DNA from: Saprospira grandis DSM 2844
GTDB taxonomy: Bacteria > Bacteroidota > Bacteroidia > Chitinophagales > Saprospiraceae
Length of the DNA: 64,000 nt
Assembly (NCBI RefSeq): GCF_000275825.1
Contig: NZ_JH719942.1
Location: 503,600 to 567,599 of the forward strand
Reading direction: 5' to 3'
In this document: piece by piece, positions 47,463 to 56,066 of the stretch
Layout: every line of letters starts with the position of its first letter
Numbering within the stretch: the stretch's first letter is position 1
Position numbers and translations under genes: made by a program
Notes under the pieces: model-generated
Seen by the model: only the letters and a program-made list of their open reading frames with translations
Told to the model about the DNA's origin: nothing
Database searches by the model: none

Positions 47463-47936
47463 TTAAGCGTGATGATAGGGCAAGCCCCTTTGGATACTAA
47501 TGGCCCGATAGAGCTGTTCGAGCACAAAAAGGCGGACCATTTGATGCGAAAAAGTGAGTTTGGAGAGACTCCAGCGGCCATTGGCACGGGCATAGACCTC
47601 ATCGGAAAAGCCATAGGCCCCACCAATTAGGTAAATGATCCGCTTATGGCTAAGTTGAAACTGCTGCTCTAGTTTAGCAGAAAAAGCCAGCGAGTCAAAC
47701 TGCTTGCCTCGCTCATCGAGGAGCATAAGGAAATCGCCCTGCTCTAGTTTGGCCAAAATCTTTTCGCCCTCCTTCTGCTTAATTTGGGCCTCTCGCATAT
47801 TTTTGGCCCCTTTTATATCGGGAATAATGCGGCTCTCGAAGGGAACAAAATGCTTGAGGCGCTTTTCATAAATATCCATTCCCTCTTTGAGGTAGTTGAA
47901 GGCGGTGTTCCCGACCATCCAAAATTCTAGTTTCAT
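47463..47936 (-). CDS. rlmH: 23S rRNA pseudouridine-1915 N3-methyltransferase
   Basis: SPOUT-class methyltransferase. 157 residues, usual length. The AdoMet-binding knot with IIYLIGGAYGFS and the C-terminal SHQMVRLFVLEQLYRAISI then PYHH match RlmH. It modifies m3Psi1915 of 23S rRNA in the 70S ribosome. Operonic with the rhomboid gene and the upstream lipoprotein. Confidence 0.95.
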   Translation of the reverse strand: MKLEFWMVGNTAFNYLKEGMDIYEKRLKHFVPFESRIIPDIKGAKNMREAQIKQKEGEKILAKLEQGDFLMLLDERGKQFDSLAFSAKLEQQFQLSHKRIIYLIGGAYGFSDEVYARANGRWSLSKLTFSHQMVRLFVLEQLYRAISIQRGLPYHHA

Positions 47937-47939
47937 CTC

Positions 47940-48758
47940 TTAGCGTTGGCGGCGAAAAAAATAACGGTCCTTGCTACGGACATTTAAGTTGGTGATCCAG
48001 AGCGACTGACTATCTAGCTTATTGATGGCAAAATATTGCCGTTTTTTCTGGGCATTATCAAAAGAGAGTCGACGCTCTTCTAGGTATAAAGGCGCTTGCA
48101 TAGGCACCAGCAATTGGCTGTCGCTAATTTGCCAAAAGATGCTATCGGGCAAATGAAAATAGTCTCGCCATTGTTGGCGGGCGCCATCAAAAAAGACATG
48201 ATCTTCTAAGCGCCATTGGCCCTGCAAAAGCGGAAAAATATCGGTTTGTTCTAGACTATCAAAAGTTTCCTCATAGCGAATAGCTTGGCCCAAATAAGCC
48301 GCATGCAAAAAGGGCGTACTCAACTGGAAATTGGGAATCTCTAGCTCCTTATATTCCTCTAGGCCCAGGCGGATTTTCAGCTGCATGCTGCCCGTAGATT
48401 GCTTAAACTGCTCATGCGAGTGGAGCTGAAAACTCCCCGACAAATTGCGGTTGACGACAAAGCCCGTGCTGTCGAGGCCCGTCAAAACGGCCTCAATTTG
48501 CTCCGAAGGGAAGCTATAACTACTATCTAGGGCAAAATTAAATAATGCTCCATTAAAAATGAGGTAAAGGCTGCTAGAACCGCCCTCCAAACTCAGTTGG
48601 ATGATTGTCTGCTGGCCCGATTGAATACTAAAGTCCTGCTCCGTATTCAGTCGAGCATAATAATGAATGCCCCCTCCCGCATCTATACTTTCTTTTGGTC
48701 CATTTTGGCCACAGCTAAAGAGGCCAAACAGCAAAACAAAAGCAACTAAAATTCTCAT
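47940..48758 (-). CDS. Lipoprotein of unknown function
   Basis: 272 residues. Lipobox in LLFGLFSCGQ; then a beta-rich body with repeated ELQ/LRL strands (QLSLEGGSSSLYLIF, QLKIRLGLEEYKELEIP) and a basic end (KDRYFFRRQR). No family recognised. Its ATG overlaps the stop of the DUF5672-like gene by four bases. Three bases separate it from rlmH. Confidence 0.6.
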   Translation of the reverse strand: MRILVAFVLLFGLFSCGQNGPKESIDAGGGIHYYARLNTEQDFSIQSGQQTIIQLSLEGGSSSLYLIFNGALFNFALDSSYSFPSEQIEAVLTGLDSTGFVVNRNLSGSFQLHSHEQFKQSTGSMQLKIRLGLEEYKELEIPNFQLSTPFLHAAYLGQAIRYEETFDSLEQTDIFPLLQGQWRLEDHVFFDGARQQWRDYFHLPDSIFWQISDSQLLVPMQAPLYLEERRLSFDNAQKKRQYFAINKLDSQSLWITNLNVRSKDRYFFRRQR

Positions 48759-49483
48759 AATTTATCTTTTTCGGCCTGAATAAAAGGGGCCCAAAATTCG
48801 GGCTCGTATTTCTCCCAAGCATGGCAACCAAAAGGCAATTGCTCCCCATTTTGGGCATAGGCTTTTGCTGGCGAAAGCTCAAAGGCGAAACGCAGGGCTT
48901 CAGCTTCTTTGGGCCGCTTAAATTTCATGAAATAAGGCAGAACACAGGCCCAGAGAAAATCTTCATTTTTGCCCGTGGCCCGCAAAAGGCCGCCCCATTG
49001 CTTGGCCGCCTGAATAAAACGCTCAATTTTTCGGAGCGAAAAGCCTCCATTGCCCACCTGCCCCTTCATCATATTGGCCAAATTAAACAGTGGGCGCTTG
49101 TCTACCGGGCTAGGCGGGGCCTCTATCCAAGGCGCCCCAATATAGTCATAATCTTGCTCCATCCAATGGGCCAATTCATCGCGAAAAACAAAGGCATCTA
49201 GCTGATAAATCAACAAATAATCATAAGCTTGAAAACGGCGATAAAAATCGGCCCTCAGCATCAAACGATTATAGCCTTTTACCGAAGCAAAATAAGTAGG
49301 CTCAAAATATTCTACTGTAGCCTTGGGCGCAAGGGCCAAATAAGGGGCCGCATCAAAGCCCTCTGCCGCAATAAAACTAAAGGGGTAATTGCCCAAAACA
49401 CGAACAGCCTGCCCAAGGGCAAGCAGTTCATTATCTGTGGGTTGCTCCCGATAAATCGGAATGCAAACAATAGCAGTTTTCAT
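48755..49483 (-). CDS. DUF5672-like glycosyltransferase-type protein
   Basis: 242 residues. The GT-A-like start MKTAIVCIPIYRE is followed by DYLLIYQLDAFVFRDEL (D-x-D-like acidic site), DYIGAPWIEAPP, VGNGGFSLRKIERF and NEDFLWACVLPYF. These segments match the DUF5672 family, which is related to glycosyltransferases; the acceptor is unknown. In an operon with the lipoprotein, rlmH and the rhomboid gene. Confidence 0.75.
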   Translation of the reverse strand: MKTAIVCIPIYREQPTDNELLALGQAVRVLGNYPFSFIAAEGFDAAPYLALAPKATVEYFEPTYFASVKGYNRLMLRADFYRRFQAYDYLLIYQLDAFVFRDELAHWMEQDYDYIGAPWIEAPPSPVDKRPLFNLANMMKGQVGNGGFSLRKIERFIQAAKQWGGLLRATGKNEDFLWACVLPYFMKFKRPKEAEALRFAFELSPAKAYAQNGEQLPFGCHAWEKYEPEFWAPFIQAEKDKL

Positions 49484-49484
49484 C

Positions 49485-49955
49485 TTATTCTTCTTCTGGA
49501 CCAGCCTCTTTCAAAATCTCCCAAGTATGGTCGGCCAACAACTTTACAGTAGCCAAAAAGCGGTGAAACTTATGCCCAGCCCAGCCCCATTCATCGGGAC
49601 CCACCATAGACAATACAGCCTCCCCATTCTCTCGCTGATAGAGGTGGTAAATATGGTTAATTAAAGGCTTAAAGTTCATATCGGCCCCATAAATCATCTC
49701 CGAAACCGAGACCCGATCCTGCAATTTTTTGGCTTGCATAGCCAAGAGCTTAATCTGCTCCTCAATCTGAGACAACTGCATTTTGGTTTGCTCCTGCATG
49801 GCCTGCACAGACAGCCCTTTGGCCCGCCCCTTGTCCATCGGCTTGATCACAGCGCCCCCCACCGTATGCGCATAAGGCAAAAGGTGTGGATTTTCTGCAA
49901 TTTTATCGGGATCAATCGGGTTGATGAACTCTTTTTCCTTTTTCTCTTCTTTCAT
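49485..49955 (-). CDS. DUF2452-family protein
   Basis: 156 residues. The N-terminal NPIDPDKIAENPHLLPYAHTVGG and a following helical region (MQEQTKMQLSQIEEQIKLL) plus YHLYQRENGEAVLSMVGPDEWG match DUF2452 as I recall it. The family function is not known. It begins the operon running to the rhomboid gene; it stops one base before the DUF5672-like start. Confidence 0.7.
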   Translation of the reverse strand: MKEEKKEKEFINPIDPDKIAENPHLLPYAHTVGGAVIKPMDKGRAKGLSVQAMQEQTKMQLSQIEEQIKLLAMQAKKLQDRVSVSEMIYGADMNFKPLINHIYHLYQRENGEAVLSMVGPDEWGWAGHKFHRFLATVKLLADHTWEILKEAGPEEE

Positions 49956-50022
49956 AATCTTGAAATTAGGGCCTAAAAATACGGATTGTTTTAATATTGT
50001 GGGTCTATACTGCTGTTTTTTT

Positions 50023-50150
50023 GGGGCCTCCGCAGCTTCGCTGCGGCGCTATGTTGCGGGGCTCGCTATTCGCTCGGCCCTTCAGGCTCCACTTCGTTCC
50101 GCCTTTGGTCTGGCCTTCGGCCACCCCTCCACAGCGCTAGGCCGAAGGGC
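50023..50150 (+). repeat. GC-rich structured element, copy 17
   Basis: Arm hairpin CCGCAGC-TTC-GCTGCGG, core variant CGCTATTCGCTCGG, closing helix GGCCT/AGGCC. Its 3' end overlaps the kptA coding sequence. Confidence 0.9.
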
Positions 50151-50697
50151 CGCCTGCCCATAGCTGCAGGTATTCTGGCGGAACGGTATCGGTAAGCCAA
50201 ACGCCATTGGCCGATTGGTAGAAGGCATAGCCTGCGGCCTGCATCTTTTGGGCCTGCACCACCAAAAGGACCAATTTGCCATGCCGACGGCCCACATTTT
50301 CGGCAGTAGAAATATCTGCCGATAAATGCACCTGATGCCGATCCATTTTTAACAAGCCCTCTTTTAAAATGTTGTCTAAAAAATGCTGGGCCGTGCCATG
50401 ATAGAGAATTTCTGGGGGCGCTTGGGCCCTATATCCCAACTCAATGTCTACAGAATGTCCCTGGCTGGCTCGAATCTTGGTTTTTTCTGCATTAAAAGCA
50501 AAGCGCTTTTTGTTATTTTTGCAGACCACTTCCTCCAGCAACTCCCTATCTAATTCCTTATTATGAGCCTTGGCCGCCGCCAAAAGCTGCTCCACATCGA
50601 GCCAGCCGCCAGCCTCTAGGCTTAGGCCCAATAGCTCGGGCCGGTGGCGTAGAATTAAACTTAGGAACTTAGAGGTTTTTACTAATCTTCTACTCAT
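50137..50697 (-). CDS. kptA: RNA 2'-phosphotransferase (KptA/Tpt1)
   Basis: Transfers the 2'-phosphate of RNA to NAD. Start taken at 50697 (MSRRLVKTSKFLSLILRHRP), preceding the family's RHxP motif. 186 residues with RASQGHSVDIEL, ILYHGTA, DRHQVHLSADISTA and GKLVLLVVQA, the catalytic and NAD-binding residues of Tpt1. The last residues (LWAGGPSA) are encoded inside GC-rich copy 17, so the natural C-terminus has probably been replaced by the repeat. Confidence 0.9.
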   Translation of the reverse strand: MSRRLVKTSKFLSLILRHRPELLGLSLEAGGWLDVEQLLAAAKAHNKELDRELLEEVVCKNNKKRFAFNAEKTKIRASQGHSVDIELGYRAQAPPEILYHGTAQHFLDNILKEGLLKMDRHQVHLSADISTAENVGRRHGKLVLLVVQAQKMQAAGYAFYQSANGVWLTDTVPPEYLQLWAGGPSA

Positions 50698-50807
50698 TTT
50701 TCGTTTTTTTCGCTGATAATGAAGAATTTTGCCTAAAACGTTCCCTGCGCCCCCTCTTTTTTGCAGCAAACTGGCCTAGCGCTTGCTCAAATGCTCGGCT
50801 TAGCTGC

Positions 50808-50961
50808 CTGAGGCTGGGGCTTTCCCCAGCCTATCGGCTGAGGGATGGATAGCAGTGGCCCAAAGGGCCAGACCGAAGCGCGCAGCGCTGAAGGGCCGAG
50901 CAGACCTGCGAGCTGCGACAGAGCCCGACCCGCAGGCCCAAAGGGCCGAAGGGGCAGCCCC
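50808..50961 (-). repeat. GC-rich structured element, copy 18
   Basis: Closing helix GGCTG/CAGCC, intact core, arm hairpin CCCC-TTCGGCCCTTTGGGCC. Its 3' extension contains CCCCAG..CTGGGG. It lies between kptA and the MORN-like gene. Confidence 0.9.
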
Positions 50962-50991
50962 AAAAAAATATATTAAGAAACTATTTCATCT

Positions 50992-52446
50992 ATGCGATTA
51001 ACCATCATGTTCTGCCTTGCCTGCCTTTTCTGTCTGAGCAGTGTAGAGGCCCAAAAAAAACGACCCAAATACAACCAAATCAATGCCGAGGGCCAAAGAG
51101 TAGGCTACTGGATTATTAAGGGAAAAGATGGGAAACCCCTGGCCAAAGGCCGCTATAACGAAAATGGCGGAAAAGAAGGCCGCTGGCGCTTTTATATCTC
51201 TCCAATTGGCCGATACGCCGATGAACCCGATGTGGTGGGCCAATATGAAAATGACGTAAAAAATGGCCGCTGGGAGCTAGTAGACTCCAGAACAAAGATC
51301 AAAATGAAAGGCAAATTTACCAACGATAGCATGAATGGCGTCTGGATTGTCTATAACCATTTAGATGATAAACTGGCCGCGGGCAAATACCTCAACGGCA
51401 TCCGACAAGACGAATGGCTGCTGTTTAAGGATGACCGCCTGATGGCCAAAGGCCGCTATACCAATGGCCAAAAAAAAGGCCGCTGGCAATATGACTATTA
51501 TATAGATAAGGGAAATGTCCACATTAAAGGAGAATTTGACTTTGGCCAAGAACGGGCCAGCGGAAAAATGGAATACTATAAGGTAGACCGACATCCCCGT
51601 TTTGGAACCGAAGAGTTGCTGGTGGGCACGGGCTCCTTTCTCAATGGCCTGCGAGAAGGCCGCTGGATTGAGTACAAAAGAGGCCTCAATGGGGGCGAAC
51701 TAGTGGCCACCGGCTACTATGATGGCGAAGGCCGAAGAACGGGCCTTTGGAAAACCACTTTGGATGCCGAACCCTTCCGACAAGAGACCTTTAATGACGG
51801 CAGACGCCAAGGAGTCTTTAAGACCTACTATGATGATGGCACCCCCAAATATAGTACGGCCTATGAAGATGGCCTAGAACTGGGCTTTTTTACTAGCTAT
51901 TATGAAAATGGAGAAATTAGGGCCAAGGGCGCACATACCATTTTGAAGGACCAAAAAGATATGGATACCCTCTTTTATAAAATTGAACTGCCCTATGAAT
52001 ATAAATTCAAATTGGTGGACCAAGACTTTGAGGCGCTGAACTACAACGCCATTAACTGGATTGACAAAGTAGATTATTCGGTTTCTGCCGATAGTTTGGA
52101 AGAGCGCTGGCAAGAGTACCTCAGCTATGGCTTGGCCAAGGAGTTTCGTATCCAGAAGCTAACTCCTCGCAAACAATATAGCGTTCGGATTGGGGAGTAT
52201 GTGCAATACCACATTAACGGCAAAGAACATATTAAGGGAAAATACCTGCCCAAACTCATTATTGAGTACAACCCTTTGACAGGCCGCAAAGAACGCGGTT
52301 ATGCCAAAACTGGCGAATGGGTAGAGAATGACCCTGTGGGTTATCTGCGCTTCAAGTACTTTTTCAAAGATGGGGTTTTAGTCCGAATGGAAAATAACAA
52401 GGGCCGAAAGATCGACCCTTATACCTTTGAAGAATTAAACGATTAG
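50992..52446 (+). CDS. Secreted MORN/YwqK-like repeat protein
   Basis: 484 residues. The signal peptide ends near SVEAQ. Many short repeats of about 22-24 residues follow, each with a G-x-W or G-K-F core: GRYNENGGKEGRWRFY, GQYENDVKNGRW, GKFTNDSMNGVW, GKYLNGIRQDEW, GRYTNGQKKGRW, GYYDGEGRRTGLW. These form a beta-hairpin solenoid of the MORN_2 type. Surface or periplasmic adaptor role is inferred. Its stop overlaps that of the AddA-like gene on the opposite strand (shared TTAG). Confidence 0.8.
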   Translation: MRLTIMFCLACLFCLSSVEAQKKRPKYNQINAEGQRVGYWIIKGKDGKPLAKGRYNENGGKEGRWRFYISPIGRYADEPDVVGQYENDVKNGRWELVDSRTKIKMKGKFTNDSMNGVWIVYNHLDDKLAAGKYLNGIRQDEWLLFKDDRLMAKGRYTNGQKKGRWQYDYYIDKGNVHIKGEFDFGQERASGKMEYYKVDRHPRFGTEELLVGTGSFLNGLREGRWIEYKRGLNGGELVATGYYDGEGRRTGLWKTTLDAEPFRQETFNDGRRQGVFKTYYDDGTPKYSTAYEDGLELGFFTSYYENGEIRAKGAHTILKDQKDMDTLFYKIELPYEYKFKLVDQDFEALNYNAINWIDKVDYSVSADSLEERWQEYLSYGLAKEFRIQKLTPRKQYSVRIGEYVQYHINGKEHIKGKYLPKLIIEYNPLTGRKERGYAKTGEWVENDPVGYLRFKYFFKDGVLVRMENNKGRKIDPYTFEELND

Positions 52447-55400
52447 AAGTCTTCTTCCTCCTCTCCTACTAAACTAGGCGCTACTTCTACGTAGAGGCCC
52501 GAAAGAGGAAAATGTAAATAGCAGCTAGCGCTATAGCCTGCTTGGGCCAAGGCGTTTTTGGCTGCATACAATTTGGCTGCTGCTTCTCTGATGCGGTGGC
52601 TTTTTTGTTTCCAGCCCTCATAAGTATACAAAACATCTAGCATTAAGATTTGCCGCTCCTCCTCTTCAGAAAAGAAGTAATAATCTACCTGCCCCCTAAA
52701 AACCTGTCGGTCTTGCTGAAAGCGGAACCTTCTGGCCCGATGCAGCTGCATAGGTCCAAATGCCTGTAGGCTTTGATGAAACTGCTGACTCAGGCGCATC
52801 AATTGCAAGCTATTGAGCTGATGCTTGAGCTCAAAATCTTCTAGTAGTTGTTGGGCGGTTTGCTCTCTCAAGCTCAGGGCATAATCCAATTGGTCGGCCC
52901 GCAAATAGAGCTGTAACAATTGGCCCAAACGCTCTTCCTCCTCTTCGCTAATATCTTCTATGGGCAAGCCAGGCAGATAGGGATACTCGCCCAAAATTGG
53001 CATTTCAATTTCGCCCATCAGCTGCTCTGCCGTTTCGGGCTGGGCCGCCAAATGGTCCTGCTCGCCCTTAAAGGCCTGCAAATAAGGAAAAACCTCCTCC
53101 TCTTGTTCCGCTTCTAGGGGGTCAATCTCCTTAAAGAGCTCCAATTGCATCCGCTGAACGGGCAGGGCATTCCCCTTCCAGTCCCAAATGCAAAAATCGC
53201 TATCGGGGTCTACGGTCTGCATCTCCTCATCGCCCAGATGAAAGCTGCGGTTGAGCCAATTGAGGCCCCAATTCTTTTGCTGCAAAAAGATGGGCAAGGC
53301 CAGATAATCTCGGGCACGAGTTACCCCCACATAAAGCAAGCGCGACTCCTCCTGCAATTGCGCCTTTTTGCGCAAGGCGGTCTGTAGTAAGGCCTTGATG
53401 TTCTCTACCAAATTGGTTTTCTGGCTCTGCTTGCCATAGGGATTGGGCCAAAAAGAAATCAGGCGATTGGCCAAGGGGTTTTTCAAGTCTACCTCTTCCT
53501 GGGTAGAAATCAACTGAAAGCCAAAGTAGTTTTCTCGCAGCGATTTCTCTAGCTCATAGCAAACCACAAAAGGCCATTCTAAGCCCTTACTCTTATGATA
53601 GGTCAATACATTGACGGCATCCTGGCTTTGGCTAGAGGCCTGGGCATCTAAGCCCTCCCGCTCCAAATGGTCCAACCACAGGAGAAAGCCCCCCAAGGTG
53701 GCCGCATTATGCAAACGGTTGCAGTTTTCTTCATATTCTAGGGCCTTGCTGCGTAAGGCATCCAAATTGGCAAAACGCTGATTGGCATTTCCCCAGCGGG
53801 CCACTACATTGCGGAGGTTCATTTTTTCGATGACCAGATTGACGATTTCGGTGGCAGACATCTCGGGCAGTTGTTGGGCCAAATGCAATAAGCGCTTAAT
53901 TTGTCCCGACTCCCCCCAAAGTTTATACTTTTTCTGCTCCTGCTCTCGCTCCAAATACTTTAGGCGGTCCTTGACAATTTCCTCCAAGCTCTGCGCCTCT
54001 AAGAGAAGTTTTAGCTCGGCTACCGATAAGCTATCTTGCGGATTGAGAATAAACTTTAGGCAGGCATGCAACAAACTGGCTTCTGGCGTTTTGAGCAAGC
54101 CCTTTCGGGCAATGGAGGCTTTTAGGCCTTCTTCGGCCAGTTGCTCGGCTAGGTCCTGACAAGTTTGGTTCGAGCGGCAGAGTACGGCTATATCGCCCGC
54201 CTGCAAAGGCCGCATTTGGCCCTTGCCTCTGGGCCGAATCATCCGCCCCTCTTTTAAGAGTTGGGCAATAGCATGCGCCAAAGCCCGATGCGGCCAAGGT
54301 TTTCCGGGCCGTCTTTTGCCTTCCTTAAAGTCAATAACCCAATGCTCTAAGGCATGGCCCAAACCCTGGGGTTCTAGTTCTTTCTTAAAGGGCGGAGCTA
54401 CCTCTAAGGCTACCCGCTCTTCCCCTAAATCTGGAAAAGCTTTGCAGAAAAGCCCATTGGTAAAATGAACAAGGTCTTGCCTAGAGCGCCAAGAGTTCCC
54501 CAATACTTGCATCTCTTTGGCTTGTTCTACTACGGCCTGCATGAGCTCGGGGGCGGCCCCTCTAAAACCATAAATTGACTGCTTGGGGTCGCCCACCCAA
54601 ATCGAGCGCTTGGCCAAACGGCTGAGGTCCAAGAAGATTTTGAGCTGAATGGGGTTGGTATCCTGAAACTCATCGACTAATAAAAGGTCTAGCTCTTCTT
54701 CCAAAACTTCCCGCACTAGGGGTTGCTCCAAAAGCTTGAGGATATAGACCTCCATATCGGTGTAGTCAATTAGGCCTCGACTCGTTTTGTAGGTTTCGTA
54801 TTCATCTATAGCTGCCTGTGCCAAGGCAAAAAGCTGCTCGATATATTGGCTGAGGTCCTCCTGAAATTGAGGATGAGATTCATGCCCATCGGTCAATTCT
54901 TTGAGTTCTTCTACAGCCTCCTTACATTTTTTTGGGGCCTTGCCGCAGGCTTTGCCCAGGGCCACCCATTCCGACCAATGCAAATAGCCCCGAGCGCGAA
55001 GTTTATTCTGAAAACTTCGCAGTTTGGAGATTAGGGTTTGTCTAGATTTGGTCCCATCTTCTATTTCTAAAACGGCCAGCAAGGTATTTTCCAAATAGCT
55101 GCGCAACTGCTGGTCTAAAGCTGCGGCGGTCTTGGCGCTTCGGCTAGGCAAAAGGGCCAAAAGACTACGCACAGAAGCCGTAGCGCTTTCTTCCAGGGCT
55201 GCTGCATCTAGGTTGTTGCTTCGGGCCAAATCGGTCAGTTGGAGGATATCGCTGCGCCAATCTCGGCCATAAAAGCCCTGCTCTTCATAACCTAGGCGCT
55301 TGCTCAGCATTTCCATTTGCAGGCTGCGCTCTTCGGTTAAAATTGTCGATAGCGATTGGTTAAAAATCTGCGATTGCTCCCCTTCGGCAATGATGTCCAT

Positions 55401-55718
55401 TTCGGGAGAAAGCCCCGCCTCAAAGGCAAAGCGCTTGAGCAGCTGTACGCCCACCGCATGCACGGTCCCAATCATGGCTTGGCCCAATTCATCGGCTTCT
55501 TGGCTCATGCCTTCCTCCAATAATTTGACCCGCACCCGCTCTTTCAACTCAGCGGCGGCCTTATTGGTAAAAGTGGTGGCCAAAATCCCCGAGGCCCGCA
55601 CTTCGGCGGGCTGTCCATCTTTGGGGATCAGCAGTTCGGCCATTTGTTGAGTGAGGGTGTAGGTTTTTCCACTCCCCGCTCCAGCCGATATAATTTTCAG
55701 TTGCATTTTTTCTTGCAT
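52443..55718 (-). CDS. UvrD/RecB-like helicase-nuclease (AddA type)
   Basis: 1091 residues of an SF1A DNA helicase. Walker A AGAGSGKTYTLTQQ at about 12-25, TTFTNKAAAELKERV, DEFQDTNPIQLKIF, DPKQSIYGFRGA, NSWRSRQDLVHF, TYHKSKGLEWPFVV and LLYVGVTRARDYLAL. The C-terminal nuclease-like part has FRGQVDYYFF and LMLDVLYTYEGW. In place of the usual D-x-K, LDVLYT has no obvious lysine, so nuclease activity is doubtful. Likely the exonuclease V/AddAB subunit for end repair. No addB is adjacent. Confidence 0.85.
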   Translation of the reverse strand: MQEKMQLKIISAGAGSGKTYTLTQQMAELLIPKDGQPAEVRASGILATTFTNKAAAELKERVRVKLLEEGMSQEADELGQAMIGTVHAVGVQLLKRFAFEAGLSPEMDIIAEGEQSQIFNQSLSTILTEERSLQMEMLSKRLGYEEQGFYGRDWRSDILQLTDLARSNNLDAAALEESATASVRSLLALLPSRSAKTAAALDQQLRSYLENTLLAVLEIEDGTKSRQTLISKLRSFQNKLRARGYLHWSEWVALGKACGKAPKKCKEAVEELKELTDGHESHPQFQEDLSQYIEQLFALAQAAIDEYETYKTSRGLIDYTDMEVYILKLLEQPLVREVLEEELDLLLVDEFQDTNPIQLKIFLDLSRLAKRSIWVGDPKQSIYGFRGAAPELMQAVVEQAKEMQVLGNSWRSRQDLVHFTNGLFCKAFPDLGEERVALEVAPPFKKELEPQGLGHALEHWVIDFKEGKRRPGKPWPHRALAHAIAQLLKEGRMIRPRGKGQMRPLQAGDIAVLCRSNQTCQDLAEQLAEEGLKASIARKGLLKTPEASLLHACLKFILNPQDSLSVAELKLLLEAQSLEEIVKDRLKYLEREQEQKKYKLWGESGQIKRLLHLAQQLPEMSATEIVNLVIEKMNLRNVVARWGNANQRFANLDALRSKALEYEENCNRLHNAATLGGFLLWLDHLEREGLDAQASSQSQDAVNVLTYHKSKGLEWPFVVCYELEKSLRENYFGFQLISTQEEVDLKNPLANRLISFWPNPYGKQSQKTNLVENIKALLQTALRKKAQLQEESRLLYVGVTRARDYLALPIFLQQKNWGLNWLNRSFHLGDEEMQTVDPDSDFCIWDWKGNALPVQRMQLELFKEIDPLEAEQEEEVFPYLQAFKGEQDHLAAQPETAEQLMGEIEMPILGEYPYLPGLPIEDISEEEEERLGQLLQLYLRADQLDYALSLREQTAQQLLEDFELKHQLNSLQLMRLSQQFHQSLQAFGPMQLHRARRFRFQQDRQVFRGQVDYYFFSEEEERQILMLDVLYTYEGWKQKSHRIREAAAKLYAAKNALAQAGYSASCYLHFPLSGLYVEVAPSLVGEEEEDF

Positions 55719-55921
55719 AGCTCATCTGTCTTCTTAAGCAGTTATCAACCGCTAGGTCCTTATCCTTCTGTTTCTTTTTTGTGAAAACTTAGGTTTTTTA
55801 TACGCAATAAAGTTATCCCTTATTTTGGGGTTTTGCAACTGTTGTTTCTTTTATTTTTGTTTGGGGCCTTCGGCCATAACTGTAGGCTCAAAGCTACAGC
55901 AAGATTAAATTCTTGCGTTTA

Positions 55922-56057
55922 GAAGGAGCGAAGCGACTGGCCTAGCGATGCGAAAGGGGGCGGCGAAGCCGCAGACCAAGGCCGTCAGGCCGCAGGGCCG
56001 AGCAGACCTGCGAGCCCTGAAGCGTAGCGCCGACGACCGAAGGGAGGCGGAGGCCCC
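55922..56057 (-). repeat. GC-rich structured element, copy 19
   Basis: Closing helix GGCCT/AGGCC, intact core; GGTCTG hairpin is GCGGC-TTC-GCCGC. Follows the second TonB-dependent receptor stop by nine bases in the same direction. Region 55719-55921 has no gene, only a fragment like GGGGCCTTCGGCC. Confidence 0.9.
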
Positions 56058-56066
56058 AAAACCTCA

